Assembly (NCBI RefSeq): GCF_003990335.1
Contig: NZ_CP034683.1
Span: 2,122,501-2,186,500 of the forward strand
DNA: 64,000 nucleotides
From: Rheinheimera mangrovi
GTDB taxonomy: Bacteria > Pseudomonadota > Gammaproteobacteria > Enterobacterales > Alteromonadaceae
Direction of reading: 5' to 3'
Each line of letters begins with the position of its first letter. Within the stretch, counting starts at the first letter, position 1. The notes beneath the pieces are model-generated. The model made no database searches. It was not told where the DNA came from and saw only the letters and a list, made by a program, of their open reading frames with translations. A program made the translations under genes and the position numbers. This document shows positions 53,386 to 62,451 of the stretch, piece after piece.

Positions 53386-53718
53386 AGATCCTCCGTTTAC
53401 CAACACCTGTTGCAGCAAGCACTGGCGACTGAATATCTGCGGGTCCTTCCCTTTAAAGCTCCTGATAAGTTGTAGTGTAGGCCTTAATACTGTATCAGGC
53501 GAAAAAATTGCCTGCTTTATACAGCTATTGGCTTGGTTGTTGCCGATAAAGCGCCGTATCGGTTATGATGCAGCCGCTTTTTGTTAAAAACAGTCCCAAC
53601 TACGTGTTGAGCTGTTTTGTTCTACCGCTCGTAAGGTTGAACCGCAAAAAACATACCCTTAATTTAAATTGAATCAACATGTGACCCTTGGTACGGGCCA
53701 CCACTGTGAGGACTTATC
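53386..53718 (+). promoter_or_regulatory. thrS leader with two anticodon-arm-like hairpins
   Basis: Hairpin 1 (53619-53642): GTTCTACC/GGTTGAAC, seven paired positions with one T-T mismatch, loop GCTCGTAA, which contains the CTCGTAA of a CGU-type threonine anticodon loop. Hairpin 2 (53681-53701): GTGACCC/GGGCCAC, one A-C mismatch, loop TTGGTAC, matching the loop of tRNA-Thr(GGU) (U33, GGU, A37). Hairpin 2 ends five bases before the AGGA site. E. coli ThrRS represses its own translation by binding anticodon-arm mimics upstream of thrS, so the same control is likely. A further small hairpin precedes (53591-53614). Confidence 0.75.
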
Positions 53719-55629
53719 ATGCCAGTTATTACTTTACCTGACGGTAGTCAGCGTTCATTTGACGCCCCTTTATCTGTATTAGACGTTGCCAAAGACATAG
53801 GCCCGGGTCTGGCGAAAGCCACCATTGCAGGCAAAATCAATGGTCAATTGGTAGACGCTTGTGAGCTGATCACTGAAGACGCTTCATTAAGCATTGTCAC
53901 CGCCAAAGATCAGGAAGGCCTGGAAATTATCCGCCACTCCTGTGCTCACTTGTTAGGTCATGCTATTAAGCAGTTGTGGCCAAATACCAAAATGGCGATT
54001 GGCCCTGTCATCGACAACGGCTTTTATTATGACGTAGATTTAGACCGTCCAATCAGCAGCGATGATTTAGCGCAACTTGAAGAGCGTATGCTGCAACTGG
54101 CCAAAACCGAATATGACGTAGTGAAGAAAAAAGTAAGCTGGCAACAAGCTTATGACACCTTCGCTGCGCGTGGCGAAAGCTACAAAATGGAAATCCTGGA
54201 TCAGAACATCGCCAAAGATGACCAGCCAGGTTTATACCACCACGAAGAATACATCGACATGTGTCGTGGCCCACACGTGCCAAATATGCGGTTCTGCCAG
54301 CACTTTAAAGTGATGAAAGTGGCCGGTGCTTACTGGCGTGGTGATGCAAAAAATAAAATGCTGCAACGTATTTACGGCACAGCCTGGGCAGATAAAAAGC
54401 AATTAGCAGCTTATTTACTGCAACTGGAAGAAGCGGAAAAACGCGATCACCGTAAAATTGGTAAAGCCTTAGGTTTATTCCACTGGCAGGAAGAAGCACC
54501 TGGCATGGTGTTCTGGCACAACGACGGCTGGACCATCTTCCGCGAGCTGGAAACTTTTGTCCGTGAAAAGCTGAGCCAATACGATTATGAGGAAGTCAAA
54601 GGTCCATTTATGATGGACAAAGTGCTGTGGGAGAAATCCGGTCACTGGGAAAAATATTCAGACAATATGTTTGTCACCAGTTCTGAAAACCGTGATTACG
54701 CCATCAAGCCAATGAACTGTCCTGGCCATGTCCAGATTTTTAATCAGGGCTTAAAGTCGTACCGCGATTTACCGCTGCGGATGGCTGAGTTTGGTTGCTG
54801 TCACAGGAACGAGCCATCAGGTGGTTTACACGGCCTGATGCGGGTGCGCGGTTTTACTCAGGATGACGCTCATATCTTCTGTACTGAAGATCAGGTGCAG
54901 GCTGAAGTATCGGCTTGTATAAAAATGGTCTTCGACGTCTACAGTACTTTTGGTTTTAAAGACGTGCAGGTGAAATTATCCACTCGCCCGGAAAAACGCA
55001 TTGGTACTGACGAAATGTGGCACCGTGCTGAGCAGGGTTTAGCAGAAGCTTTGGATGCCAACGGCATAGCCTACGACCTGCAACCTGGTGAAGGTGCGTT
55101 TTATGGCCCTAAAATTGAATTTACTTTACACGATTGCTTAGGCCGTGCCTGGCAATGTGGTACAGTGCAGCTCGATTTCGCTTTACCTGGTCGTTTAGGT
55201 GCAAGTTTTGTTGCTGAAGGCAACGACAGACAAGTGCCAGTGATGATCCACCGTGCGATTTTGGGCTCGCTGGAGCGTTTTATCGGCATTCTGATTGAAG
55301 AATATGCAGGCTTTTTCCCAGCCTGGTTGGCCCCAACTCAGGTTGTGGTGATGAATATTACCGATAATCAGGCCGAATATGTGCAGGATTTAGTAAAAAC
55401 TTTCAAATCTCATGGTATTAGAGCTATTTCTGACTTGAGAAATGAGAAGATAGGCTTTAAAATCCGCGAGCACACGCTACAGCGTGTTCCTTATTTAGTG
55501 GTAGTCGGTGACAAAGAAGTTGAAGCCGGTGATATCGCGTTAAGAACACGGAAGGGCGAAGACCTCGGAAAAATGAGTGTAAGCGACTTTGTAACCAAGT
55601 TGACCACTGAAATTAAAAACCGGGTCTAA
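53719..55629 (+). CDS. thrS: threonyl-tRNA synthetase
   Basis: A 636-residue class II synthetase: N-terminal TGS domain, editing domain with H-S-C-A-H-L-L-G-H, catalytic core with M-N-C-P-G-H (zinc Cys), motif 2 in [15 protein letters not shown] (zinc His), [10 protein letters not shown] (motif 3 and zinc His), and a C-terminal anticodon-binding domain. It charges tRNA-Thr and corrects Ser. The ATG follows GAGGACTTATC. The leader suggests autogenous translational repression. infC follows 27 bases after its stop. Confidence 0.98.
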   Translation: MPVITLPDGSQRSFDAPLSVLDVAKDIGPGLAKATIAGKINGQLVDACELITEDASLSIVTAKDQEGLEIIRHSCAHLLGHAIKQLWPNTKMAIGPVIDNGFYYDVDLDRPISSDDLAQLEERMLQLAKTEYDVVKKKVSWQQAYDTFAARGESYKMEILDQNIAKDDQPGLYHHEEYIDMCRGPHVPNMRFCQHFKVMKVAGAYWRGDAKNKMLQRIYGTAWADKKQLAAYLLQLEEAEKRDHRKIGKALGLFHWQEEAPGMVFWHNDGWTIFRELETFVREKLSQYDYEEVKGPFMMDKVLWEKSGHWEKYSDNMFVTSSENRDYAIKPMNCPGHVQIFNQGLKSYRDLPLRMAEFGCCHRNEPSGGLHGLMRVRGFTQDDAHIFCTEDQVQAEVSACIKMVFDVYSTFGFKDVQVKLSTRPEKRIGTDEMWHRAEQGLAEALDANGIAYDLQPGEGAFYGPKIEFTLHDCLGRAWQCGTVQLDFALPGRLGASFVAEGNDRQVPVMIHRAILGSLERFIGILIEEYAGFFPAWLAPTQVVVMNITDNQAEYVQDLVKTFKSHGIRAISDLRNEKIGFKIREHTLQRVPYLVVVGDKEVEAGDIALRTRKGEDLGKMSVSDFVTKLTTEIKNRV

Positions 55630-55656
55630 TTATTTTCACTCTTGGAGGAACATACT

Positions 55657-56199
55657 ATTAAAGTAGGAAAGAAAACTTTACCGGCGAACAGACCAAACCG
55701 TATTAACGAAGAAATCAACGTTAAAGAAGTACGCTTGTTAGGTCTGGAAGGTGAGCAATTAGGTGTAGTAAACACTTCAGAAGCTATTCGTTTAGCAGAA
55801 GAAGCAGGCGCTGACTTGGTAGAGATTAGCCCAACCGCTGAACCACCTGTTTGTAAGTTGATGGACTATGGTAAGTTCCTGTTTGAGAAAGGCAAAGCTG
55901 CTAAAGAGCAGAAGAAAAAGCAAAAACAGATCCAGATTAAGGAAATAAAATTCCGTCCTGGAACTGATGAAGGCGATTACCAGGTAAAACTACGCAACCT
56001 GCGTCGCTTCATTGAAGAGGGTGACAAAGCTAAAGTAACGCTCCGCTACCGTGGTCGTGAAATGGCGCATCTGGACATCGGTATTGAGATGCTTAACCGG
56101 ATTAAAGAAGATATGGCAGATATCGCTATCTGTGAATCTTTCCCAAGCCGTGTTGAGGGTCGTCAGATGATCATGATGCTGGCCCCAAATAAGAAGTAA
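55657..56199 (+). CDS. infC: translation initiation factor IF-3 (ATT start)
   Basis: A 180-residue IF-3: [54 protein letters not shown] and R-G-R-E-M-A-H. I start it at ATT 55657, right after GGAGGAACATACT. infC of proteobacteria uses the rare ATT start for feedback control by IF-3, and this layout is preserved. A TTG at 55642 lies inside the RBS and is unlikely. Probable operon thrS-infC-rpmI-rplT, with a terminator after infC. Confidence 0.95.
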   Translation: MKVGKKTLPANRPNRINEEINVKEVRLLGLEGEQLGVVNTSEAIRLAEEAGADLVEISPTAEPPVCKLMDYGKFLFEKGKAAKEQKKKQKQIQIKEIKFRPGTDEGDYQVKLRNLRRFIEEGDKAKVTLRYRGREMAHLDIGIEMLNRIKEDMADIAICESFPSRVEGRQMIMMLAPNKK

Positions 56200-56221
56200 T
56201 AAGAGCTTTCAAGCATAAGAT

Positions 56222-56249
56222 ACGCCGCTTGAATAAAGCGGCGTTTTTT
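56222..56249 (+). terminator. hairpin between infC and rpmI
   Basis: ACGCCGCTT pairs with AAGCGGCGT around GAATA and is followed by TTTTT. It may partly terminate the thrS-infC transcript; rpmI begins 48 bp later. Confidence 0.85.
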
Positions 56250-56296
56250 ATCGCCTTATTATTCGTTGTAATCTAAACAATGCGAGTTATTTAACT

Positions 56297-56494
56297 ATGC
56301 CAAAGATGAAAACCAACAAAGGTGCTGCAAAGCGCTTTAAAAAAACCGGCTCAGGCGGTTTTAAACGTAAGCAATCACATCTTCGCCACATTTTGACGAA
56401 GAAGTCTTCTAAGCGTAAGCGTCAGTTAGGTCCAAAAACGTTAGTTGCAAAAGTTGACGTGGCTGGTATCGCTCGTTGTCTGCCATACGCATAA
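56297..56494 (+). CDS. rpmI: ribosomal protein bL35
   Basis: A 65-residue basic protein: [17 protein letters not shown] and [15 protein letters not shown]. Standard bL35 of the large subunit. In E. coli its translation is repressed by L20 (rplT product); the upstream region here was not resolved. The RBS is weak. Confidence 0.96.
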   Translation: MPKMKTNKGAAKRFKKTGSGGFKRKQSHLRHILTKKSSKRKRQLGPKTLVAKVDVAGIARCLPYA

Positions 56495-56510
56495 TATTAG
56501 GAGATTTTAA

Positions 56511-56870
56511 ATGCCAAGAGTAAAACGTGGTGTGACAGCTCGCGCTCGTCACAAGAAGGTGTTAAACCAGGCTAAAGGTTACTACGGTGCCCGCAGTCGT
56601 GTTTATCGTGTCGCTTTCCAGGCAGTTATTAAAGCTGGCCAATACGCTTACCGCGACCGTCGTCAACGTAAACGTCAATTCCGTCAACTGTGGATCGCGC
56701 GTATCAACGCTGCATCTCGTCAGAACGGTTTATCTTACAGCCGCTTCATCGATGGTCTGAAAAGAGCATCTGTTGAAATCGACCGTAAGATCCTGGCTGA
56801 TATCGCTGTATACGACAAAGGCGCATTTGCTGCTTTAGTCGCTAAGGCAAAAGAAGCTTTAACTGCTTAA
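56511..56870 (+). CDS. rplT: ribosomal protein bL20
   Basis: A 119-residue protein starting [17 protein letters not shown] and containing G-Y-Y-G-A-R-S-R and [14 protein letters not shown]. It is an assembly protein of the large subunit and the regulator of its operon in relatives. AGGAGATTTTAA precedes the ATG. Last gene, followed by a terminator. Confidence 0.97.
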   Translation: MPRVKRGVTARARHKKVLNQAKGYYGARSRVYRVAFQAVIKAGQYAYRDRRQRKRQFRQLWIARINAASRQNGLSYSRFIDGLKRASVEIDRKILADIAVYDKGAFAALVAKAKEALTA

Positions 56871-56890
56871 TTCTTTGAGCAGAGTAAAAG

Positions 56891-56912
56891 GCCACCTCCG
56901 GGTGGCTTTTTT
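56891..56912 (+). terminator. rho-independent terminator after rplT
   Basis: GCCACC and GGTGGC pair around TCCG; TTTTTT follows. Confidence 0.9.
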
Positions 56913-57021
56913 ATACCTGCAATTTATACCTCTGTTTTATCTTTTCCACCTTCTATGATTTAACTCTCTGTTTTTACAATGTTATGCTGGATTCCATTGT
57001 ATTCAGAGATGAACATTAGCT

Positions 57022-57864
57022 ATGTCTGCTGCTAGAGTTGCCGTTTTTACCCTGTTTGCCTTATTAGCGTTTGCCGGTAACTCGCTGCTGTGCCGGGCTG
57101 CATTGATCCACACCGATATTGATCCTGTTAGTTTTACTGCGGTGCGGCTGATTTCAGGCGCTTTAGTACTTTGGTTGCTGATATCCATCAAAGCGGACAA
57201 TCGTGCCGGTGAGGGCAATTGGTGGTCAGCTTTGGCTTTGTTTGTGTATGCCATCGCATTTTCCGTCTCTTACGTCAGTTTAAGTACAGCAGCTGGGGCC
57301 TTACTGCTATTTGGCGCAGTACAAGCCAGTATGATTGCTTATGGTTTCTGGCGGGGGGAGCGTTTTACTTGGTTACAGAGTCTGGGTTTTATCTTTGCCT
57401 GTGCAGGTTTGGTTGGCTTGTTATTACCGGGATTATCTGCTCCTCCTTTCGGGGCTGGTTTGTTAATGATGCTTTCCGGTGTGGCCTGGGGAGTGTATTC
57501 ATTGCGAGGGAAAGGCGGTGGCGACCCTATCAAAGTGACAGCAGGTAATTTTATACGCACTGTGCCTATTGCTCTGATCCTGGTTCTGGTGTTTTTTGAC
57601 GGGATTTTGCTTGATTTAGATGGTGTTTGGTACGCTGTCCTATCCGGAGCTCTGACATCAGGCCTTGGTTACGCGCTTTGGTATACTGCTTTGCCTTATT
57701 TAAAAGCCAGTACAGCAGCAACGGTACAACTCAGTGTGCCTCTGGTCGCCGCTGTGGGGGCTGTGCTGTTTTTGGCAGAGCCTTTCAGTGTGCGTCTGAT
57801 TTTGGCTTCAATAGCGATTTTAGGAGGTATTGCTTTGGTCACTTTGACTAGTCGTCAGCGGTAA
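57022..57864 (+). CDS. EamA/DMT-family transporter
   Basis: A 280-residue protein with ten transmembrane helices in two EamA repeats: F-A-L-L-A-F-A-G-N-S-L-L-C-R-A and, in the second, G-V-A-W-G-V-Y-S-L and P-L-V-A-A-V-G-A-V-L-F-L-A-E-P-F-S. The family exports or imports small metabolites such as amino acids or nucleosides; the substrate cannot be read. It converges on the gene at 57874. Confidence 0.88.
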   Translation: MSAARVAVFTLFALLAFAGNSLLCRAALIHTDIDPVSFTAVRLISGALVLWLLISIKADNRAGEGNWWSALALFVYAIAFSVSYVSLSTAAGALLLFGAVQASMIAYGFWRGERFTWLQSLGFIFACAGLVGLLLPGLSAPPFGAGLLMMLSGVAWGVYSLRGKGGGDPIKVTAGNFIRTVPIALILVLVFFDGILLDLDGVWYAVLSGALTSGLGYALWYTALPYLKASTAATVQLSVPLVAAVGAVLFLAEPFSVRLILASIAILGGIALVTLTSRQR

Positions 57865-57873
57865 TGGCAGAAC

Positions 57874-58551
57874 TTAAATCGCTACTGTTAATTTGGCTTT
57901 GGTTGATCTGCCGGCATAAGGGGCACAAAAGGGCAGTTGGCGGGTAAAATCGGCAATAGATTGCACTTTACCGCGTTGTGGCCGTAACGTAGACCAATAA
58001 CGGGCGCCGCCTTTGGGATCTTTACTCCAACGGGGCTGGCTGATCACTCCATCAGTTTGAACCCACTTGCTCATTATTTTCACACCACAACTTAAGTTCA
58101 CTTTGGGGTCGTGCAAAGAATGCGGTTGTTTAATATCGCAGGCGTAACGAGGCTGATTGGCGCTTTCGTGGGAAATTTGCAGCAAACCACGGCTTATGAC
58201 CCGGCGACCTTGAGCGTCTTTAAACTTTTCTTGATAAAAAGACTGAGGCTTAAAATTACTTTCAGGTTTGGCCATAGCAGAAAACAAAGCTACCCAGAAC
58301 TTGCTACGTTGCTGTTGGGCAAGACTTGCATAACGGGGGCAGAAGCTTTGCACATCGGCTGGTACCAGTTTAACCAGTGGAGATTGTGCCACAGCCTGCT
58401 CTGTCATGCGGGTCCAGCTGCCATCGCGATTTTTTTCCGACCAGGCGGCGTAATCGGTGCTTTTGTTGTGGTTAAGGCTACCCGCTACGACTGACGTCGT
58501 TGATAAAGCACACAGAGCTGTAAGTAGAAGGACAGTAAAATTCAATGGCAT
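57874..58551 (-). CDS. secreted lytic-transglycosylase-like protein
   Basis: A 225-residue protein with signal peptide (V-V-A-G-S) and a lysozyme-like segment: M-A-K-P-E-S-N-F-K-P carries the probable catalytic Glu, and S-R-G-L-L-Q-I-S matches the G-L-(L/M)-Q-(I/L) motif of SLT enzymes. Several Cys (for example Y-A-C-D-I-K-Q and L-S-C-G-V-K) may form a disulphide. It could cut peptidoglycan. Relation to a specific SLT family is uncertain. Upstream 58552-58766 holds nothing I can name. Confidence 0.7.
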   Translation of the reverse strand: MPLNFTVLLLTALCALSTTSVVAGSLNHNKSTDYAAWSEKNRDGSWTRMTEQAVAQSPLVKLVPADVQSFCPRYASLAQQQRSKFWVALFSAMAKPESNFKPQSFYQEKFKDAQGRRVISRGLLQISHESANQPRYACDIKQPHSLHDPKVNLSCGVKIMSKWVQTDGVISQPRWSKDPKGGARYWSTLRPQRGKVQSIADFTRQLPFCAPYAGRSTKAKLTVAI

Positions 58552-58766
58552 TTGTTGTTCTTGTTGTTGCTGACGACTGGTTTTGTATCGGCATCATTCA
58601 GTTAAACTTCAGTCTCAGACTATTGTTTTGTTGGCGCTGGCTCAAGCTTTTTTGCTCTGAATGACGTAAAAGTTTAAATTCTTCTCAGCTAGCTGATGTG
58701 CGCTCTGGCAGAGCAGGGCAAAACCAGATATGGTATTCATATTACGGCATTTTTTTCGGGTGTAGC

Positions 58767-59777
58767 ATGCCACACGACCATTCAAAGCCAGACCACAAAT
58801 CCCATCAGCATAGTACAAGCTGCAATCATGACCATGGACCAGAGCATGAGCATGCTCACAACGATGACGACGAGCATTCGCATTCCCATGGTCTATTTGG
58901 TCACCACCACCATCATCATGGTTCTGAGTCCGGTAATATAGCAACCGCCTTCTGGCTGAACTTTAGTTTCACCATTATCGAATTTATCGGCGGTTGGCTA
59001 ACCAATAGCGTGGCCATTATGGCTGACGCTATGCACGATTTAGGCGATACACTGGCCATAGCTTTTGCCTGGTTCGCCGCCAAAGTTGCAGGGAAAGAAG
59101 CGAATCCCAGATACAGTTATGGTTACCGGCGCTGGTCCTTATTAAGTGCTCTGATTAATAGCGTGATTTTAGTGCTGGGCTCCTGCTGGATTTTATATGA
59201 AGCTATACCTCGTTTATGGGAGCCGCAATTACCCCATGCTATGGGAATGATGGGGCTTGCCGTTTTAGGTGTACTGGTCAATGGTGCCGCTGTCTTTAAG
59301 CTGCGGGGTGGCAAAACCCAAAATGAAAAAATTCTGACCTGGCATTTGTTGGAAGATGTCTTAGGTTGGGTTGCTGTGCTGGTTGGTTCTATTCTGATTT
59401 ATTTTACCGACTGGGCTTGGTTAGACCCGCTGTTAAGTATTGGTTTTACCTGCTTTATTCTGATCAACGTCTGGCGTAATTTACGTCGCACTCTGGCACT
59501 GTTTTTACAGGTCAGCCCGGACCCAAAACTGGCCGCTAAAATTGAACATCAATTGCAGGACTTAGGTTTTGTGCAGGATGTACATCACCTGCATTTGTGG
59601 TCACTGGACGGCGAAAAACATGTGTTAACGGCTCATTTGGTGTTGAAAGCTGAGACTGCGGCAGAGCAATTAAAAGCCCATAAAGAACAAATACGGCAGT
59701 TACTGCAGCCCTATCAGCTTGAACATACCACCATAGAGTTTGAATTTAATCAGGAAGTGTGTCGGGACCAGCATTAA
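58767..59777 (+). CDS. cation diffusion facilitator (CDF) metal efflux protein
   Basis: A 336-residue protein. The first 55 residues are extremely His/Asp/Glu-rich, including H-H-H-H-H-H, a metal-sensing or -buffering tail. Six transmembrane helices follow; the metal site of helix 2 is I-M-A-D-A-M-H-D-L-G-D, and helix 5 has H-L-L-E-D-V-L-G-W. The C-terminal cytoplasmic domain starts near D-P-K-L-A. It exports Zn2+, Co2+, Cd2+ or similar using protons. ATG 58767 is chosen because it starts the His-rich tail typical of the family; an upstream in-frame ATG lacks a reason. A strong RBS is absent. Confidence 0.9.
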   Translation: MPHDHSKPDHKSHQHSTSCNHDHGPEHEHAHNDDDEHSHSHGLFGHHHHHHGSESGNIATAFWLNFSFTIIEFIGGWLTNSVAIMADAMHDLGDTLAIAFAWFAAKVAGKEANPRYSYGYRRWSLLSALINSVILVLGSCWILYEAIPRLWEPQLPHAMGMMGLAVLGVLVNGAAVFKLRGGKTQNEKILTWHLLEDVLGWVAVLVGSILIYFTDWAWLDPLLSIGFTCFILINVWRNLRRTLALFLQVSPDPKLAAKIEHQLQDLGFVQDVHHLHLWSLDGEKHVLTAHLVLKAETAAEQLKAHKEQIRQLLQPYQLEHTTIEFEFNQEVCRDQH

Positions 59778-59790
59778 AGGCAGGCTCGTA

Positions 59791-59914
59791 GCAGGTGCCG
59801 TGGCTTGTGCCGGCCCGTCCATTTGCACCGCGCACCGTTACGGCGGGGGCGGGATAAACCCGTTCGGGATTGGATTGTAATTTGAGACGGGTGGGGACAA
59901 GCCCACCCCTACAG
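59791..59914. repeat. dispersed intergenic repeat family B, copy 2
   Basis: Starts GCAGGTGCCG, contains CCGGCCCGTCCAT and ends GACGGGTGGGGACAAGCCCACCCCTACA, closely resembling copy 1 (50002-50113) in head and tail while the middle differs. The end runs into the stop codon of the minus-strand yfbR gene. Confidence 0.75.
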
Positions 59915-60523
59915 TTGGCCATCCTGCAAACTGATTTCATCCAAAGACAGCGAAAAGCTTGGGATGAAAATTTCAAGAAAGTAGTTCACTTCAGGTAAAG
60001 CATAGTCTTCTAACACGCTCTCCAGACGCTTTTTCGCCAGCACAAACTCATGATTGCCGGCCGACAGCTCTTCCAGAGTTTTTACATAAGCACAGAGCGT
60101 GTCCGCAGCCTTAACGAGCAGTTTTTCATCAGCCGAATACTGATCTGACAGCAGCAAAGATTGATAAAAAGGCTGTAATTTCTCCGGCAACATCGACAGC
60201 AACTTTTGCTCAGCAATACGTTCTATTTTTTTGTATTCCTGAGCAATCTGCGCATTAAAGTACTTTACCGGCGTGGGTAAATCACCGGTCAGTACTTCAC
60301 TGGCGTCATGAAACAACGCCAGTGTTGCCACCCGTTCCGGTTGCACTTCACCCGCAAATACTTCACGACGAATAAGCGCCAGCATATGGGCCACAACAGC
60401 CACCTGATGGCTGTGTTCGGCCACATTTTCTGTATTGACGTTTCTCATTAGCGGCCATCTGTTGATCAGCTTCATCCGGAACAGATGAGCGAAAAAGTGG
60501 CTTGGTTCTTTATCCGTAATCAT
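59909..60523 (-). CDS. yfbR: 5'-deoxynucleotidase YfbR
   Basis: A 204-residue HD-domain phosphohydrolase: [30 protein letters not shown] and a later K-A-A-D-T-L form the metal and nucleotide sites. It removes the 5' phosphate of deoxynucleoside monophosphates. It follows alaA by 35 bases on the minus strand, as yfbQ-yfbR pairs do in E. coli. Its 3' end borders repeat B. Confidence 0.94.
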   Translation of the reverse strand: MITDKEPSHFFAHLFRMKLINRWPLMRNVNTENVAEHSHQVAVVAHMLALIRREVFAGEVQPERVATLALFHDASEVLTGDLPTPVKYFNAQIAQEYKKIERIAEQKLLSMLPEKLQPFYQSLLLSDQYSADEKLLVKAADTLCAYVKTLEELSAGNHEFVLAKKRLESVLEDYALPEVNYFLEIFIPSFSLSLDEISLQDGQL

Positions 60524-60558
60524 TATGGCCTTTTACTGCTGATCCACTACTGTTGATG

Positions 60559-61773
60559 CTACTGTTGATAGCCCGGTAAAAACTGCGCTAAGCGGCCAAT
60601 CGCCATTTCCAGCTGTTCTTTATGCGGTAAAAACACAATACGGAAATGATCCGGCTCAGGCCAGTTAAAAGCACGGCCATGCACCAGCAACACTTTATGT
60701 TGACGCAAAAAGTCCAGCACCATCAGCTCATCATCTTTAATTTTAAACTTTTTACGGTCCAGTTTAGGGAATAAATACATAGCACCTTTGGGCCGCACAC
60801 AGCTGATTCCGTCAATACTGGTTACCAATTTATGGGCTAAATCCATTTGGTCGTACAAACGGCCACCAGGTATGATCAGCTCGTTAATACTTTGGTAGCC
60901 ACCTAAAGCTGTTTGTACCGCATGTTGGCAGGGAACGTTGGCACAAAGGCGCATAGAAGCCAGAATATTCAAACCTTCGACATAGTGTTTTGCCAGATGT
61001 TTAGCACCGGATAACAAAATCCAACCGACACGAAAACCTGCGATTCGGTAGTTTTTCGATAAACCACCAAAGGTCAGCATAAATAAATCGTCAGTTAACG
61101 AAGCTGTGGTGACATGCTCTGCACCGTCATACAATATTTTGTCGTAAATTTCATCACTCAAGACCACCAGCTTATGCTCACGGGCAATGGCCAGCAGATC
61201 CAATAAAACCGCTTTAGAGTAAACAGCCCCTGTTGGGTTATTCGGGTTGATCAACACCAGAGCTTTGGTTTTTTTGGTGATTTTGGCGCGAATATCAGCT
61301 AAATCAGGAAACCAGTCTGATTGCTCATCGCAGCGATAATGCACCGCATTGCCACCGGCCAGATTGACTGCAGCTGTCCAGAGCGGGTAATCAGGGGAGG
61401 GGATCAACACCTCATCGCCGTTATTCAGAAGTGCCTGCAACGACATCAGAATCAGTTCTGATACGCCATTACCAATATACACGTCATCCGCATCTGCGCC
61501 TAAAATGCCGCGCTGCTGATAATACTGTGCCACTGCAACCCGCGCAGAATAGATACCCTGAGAATCGCTGTAGCCCTGAGCTGTGGGCAGGTTGTGGATC
61601 ACGTGTTTTAAAATTTCATCCGGCGCTTCAAAACCAAAAGGCGCGGGATTACCAATATTGAGCTTTAAAATACGCTGACCTTCTTCTTCCATCCGTTTGG
61701 CTTCACGAGCCACCGGACCCCGAATGTCATAACAAACCCCATCTAATTTTGTCGAGCGCTCTATTGGTTTCAT
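60559..61773 (-). CDS. alaA: glutamate-pyruvate aminotransferase AlaA
   Basis: A 404-residue fold-I PLP aminotransferase: N-I-G-N-P-A-P-F-G-F, N-P-N-N-P-T-G-A-V-Y, S-D-E-I-Y-D-K-I-L-Y and the PLP Lys in F-G-G-L-S-K-N-Y-R-I-A-G-F-R. The start M-K-P-I-E-R-S-T-K-L-D-G-V-C matches AlaA (YfbQ). It makes alanine from pyruvate and glutamate. Neighbour of yfbR as in enterobacteria. Confidence 0.95.
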   Translation of the reverse strand: MKPIERSTKLDGVCYDIRGPVAREAKRMEEEGQRILKLNIGNPAPFGFEAPDEILKHVIHNLPTAQGYSDSQGIYSARVAVAQYYQQRGILGADADDVYIGNGVSELILMSLQALLNNGDEVLIPSPDYPLWTAAVNLAGGNAVHYRCDEQSDWFPDLADIRAKITKKTKALVLINPNNPTGAVYSKAVLLDLLAIAREHKLVVLSDEIYDKILYDGAEHVTTASLTDDLFMLTFGGLSKNYRIAGFRVGWILLSGAKHLAKHYVEGLNILASMRLCANVPCQHAVQTALGGYQSINELIIPGGRLYDQMDLAHKLVTSIDGISCVRPKGAMYLFPKLDRKKFKIKDDELMVLDFLRQHKVLLVHGRAFNWPEPDHFRIVFLPHKEQLEMAIGRLAQFLPGYQQ

Positions 61774-61897
61774 ACCGCTACCCTTATGTCTCCGTTTTTC
61801 GTTATTAGTTATAAATATCTTTGCTTACACCTTTTTACACGCCTAGACGTCTTTTGCAAGTATGATTGCAAAAAAAAGCGGGAAAATCAGGAGCTTT

Positions 61898-62311
61898 ATG
61901 TTAAGTCTGCGAACTATCCCCGTCGGCGCTGTGGTCGGCTGCGAAATTTTTCAGTTTTTTGAGCATACTGGTATTTATATAGGGGACGGGCAAATAGTGG
62001 AGCTGGCAGGATCTGGCCTGGTGCGTTCTTTATCCTTTAACCGCTTTTTGGCAGACCGATCCGGTGCTGACTTAATTTTTGCCACTACACCGGCAGGTGA
62101 GATTATAGGTTCTGAGATTGCGGCAAACCGGGCTATAGAAAAGATTTACAGCTATCAGGATTACGACTTACTAAGGAACAACTGCCACCGCTTTACGTAC
62201 AGTTGTATCAGTGGTGATTCCTTGCCGTTAACCAGTTTTTTTGATTTAAAAGAGGCTTTAAAATCATACTGGCGCTTTACACCCAACTGGATCCATACCC
62301 GTCTTACTTGA
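61898..62311 (+). CDS. LRAT-like (NlpC/P60-superfamily) small protein
   Basis: A 137-residue protein with the LRAT/H-box motif F-E-H-T-G-I-Y-I-G-D-G-Q-I-V-E-L (His23) and the catalytic N-C motif R-N-N-C-H-R-F-T (Cys96), the same pair used by phospholipid acyltransferases and thiol hydrolases of this superfamily. No signal peptide; cytoplasmic. AGGAGCTTT precedes ATG 61898; a start 36 bases upstream is less likely. The last codons lie inside repeat A copy 2, so the native C-terminus may have been altered by it. Substrate unknown. Confidence 0.8.
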   Translation: MLSLRTIPVGAVVGCEIFQFFEHTGIYIGDGQIVELAGSGLVRSLSFNRFLADRSGADLIFATTPAGEIIGSEIAANRAIEKIYSYQDYDLLRNNCHRFTYSCISGDSLPLTSFFDLKEALKSYWRFTPNWIHTRLT

Positions 62312-62416
62312 AGCCGCAGCTGTGTTGGCGCATTCCTCGCCCCAGTCACATAGGAACAACTATGCTCCTGGGGTCTCTGTCACTTGCCGCCTTGCTGCAA
62401 CTCCAATTACTTAGGG
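62304..62416. repeat. dispersed intergenic repeat family A, copy 2
   Basis: Colinear with copy 1 at 49841-49968. Its hairpin CCCCAG...CTGGGG (62340-62373) encloses CATAG/CTATG. The stop codon of the LRAT-like gene (62309-62311) lies in its first bases. Confidence 0.8.
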
Positions 62417-62451
62417 TAGATAAAGCGCCTTAAAACTTGTTTGATTGATAG

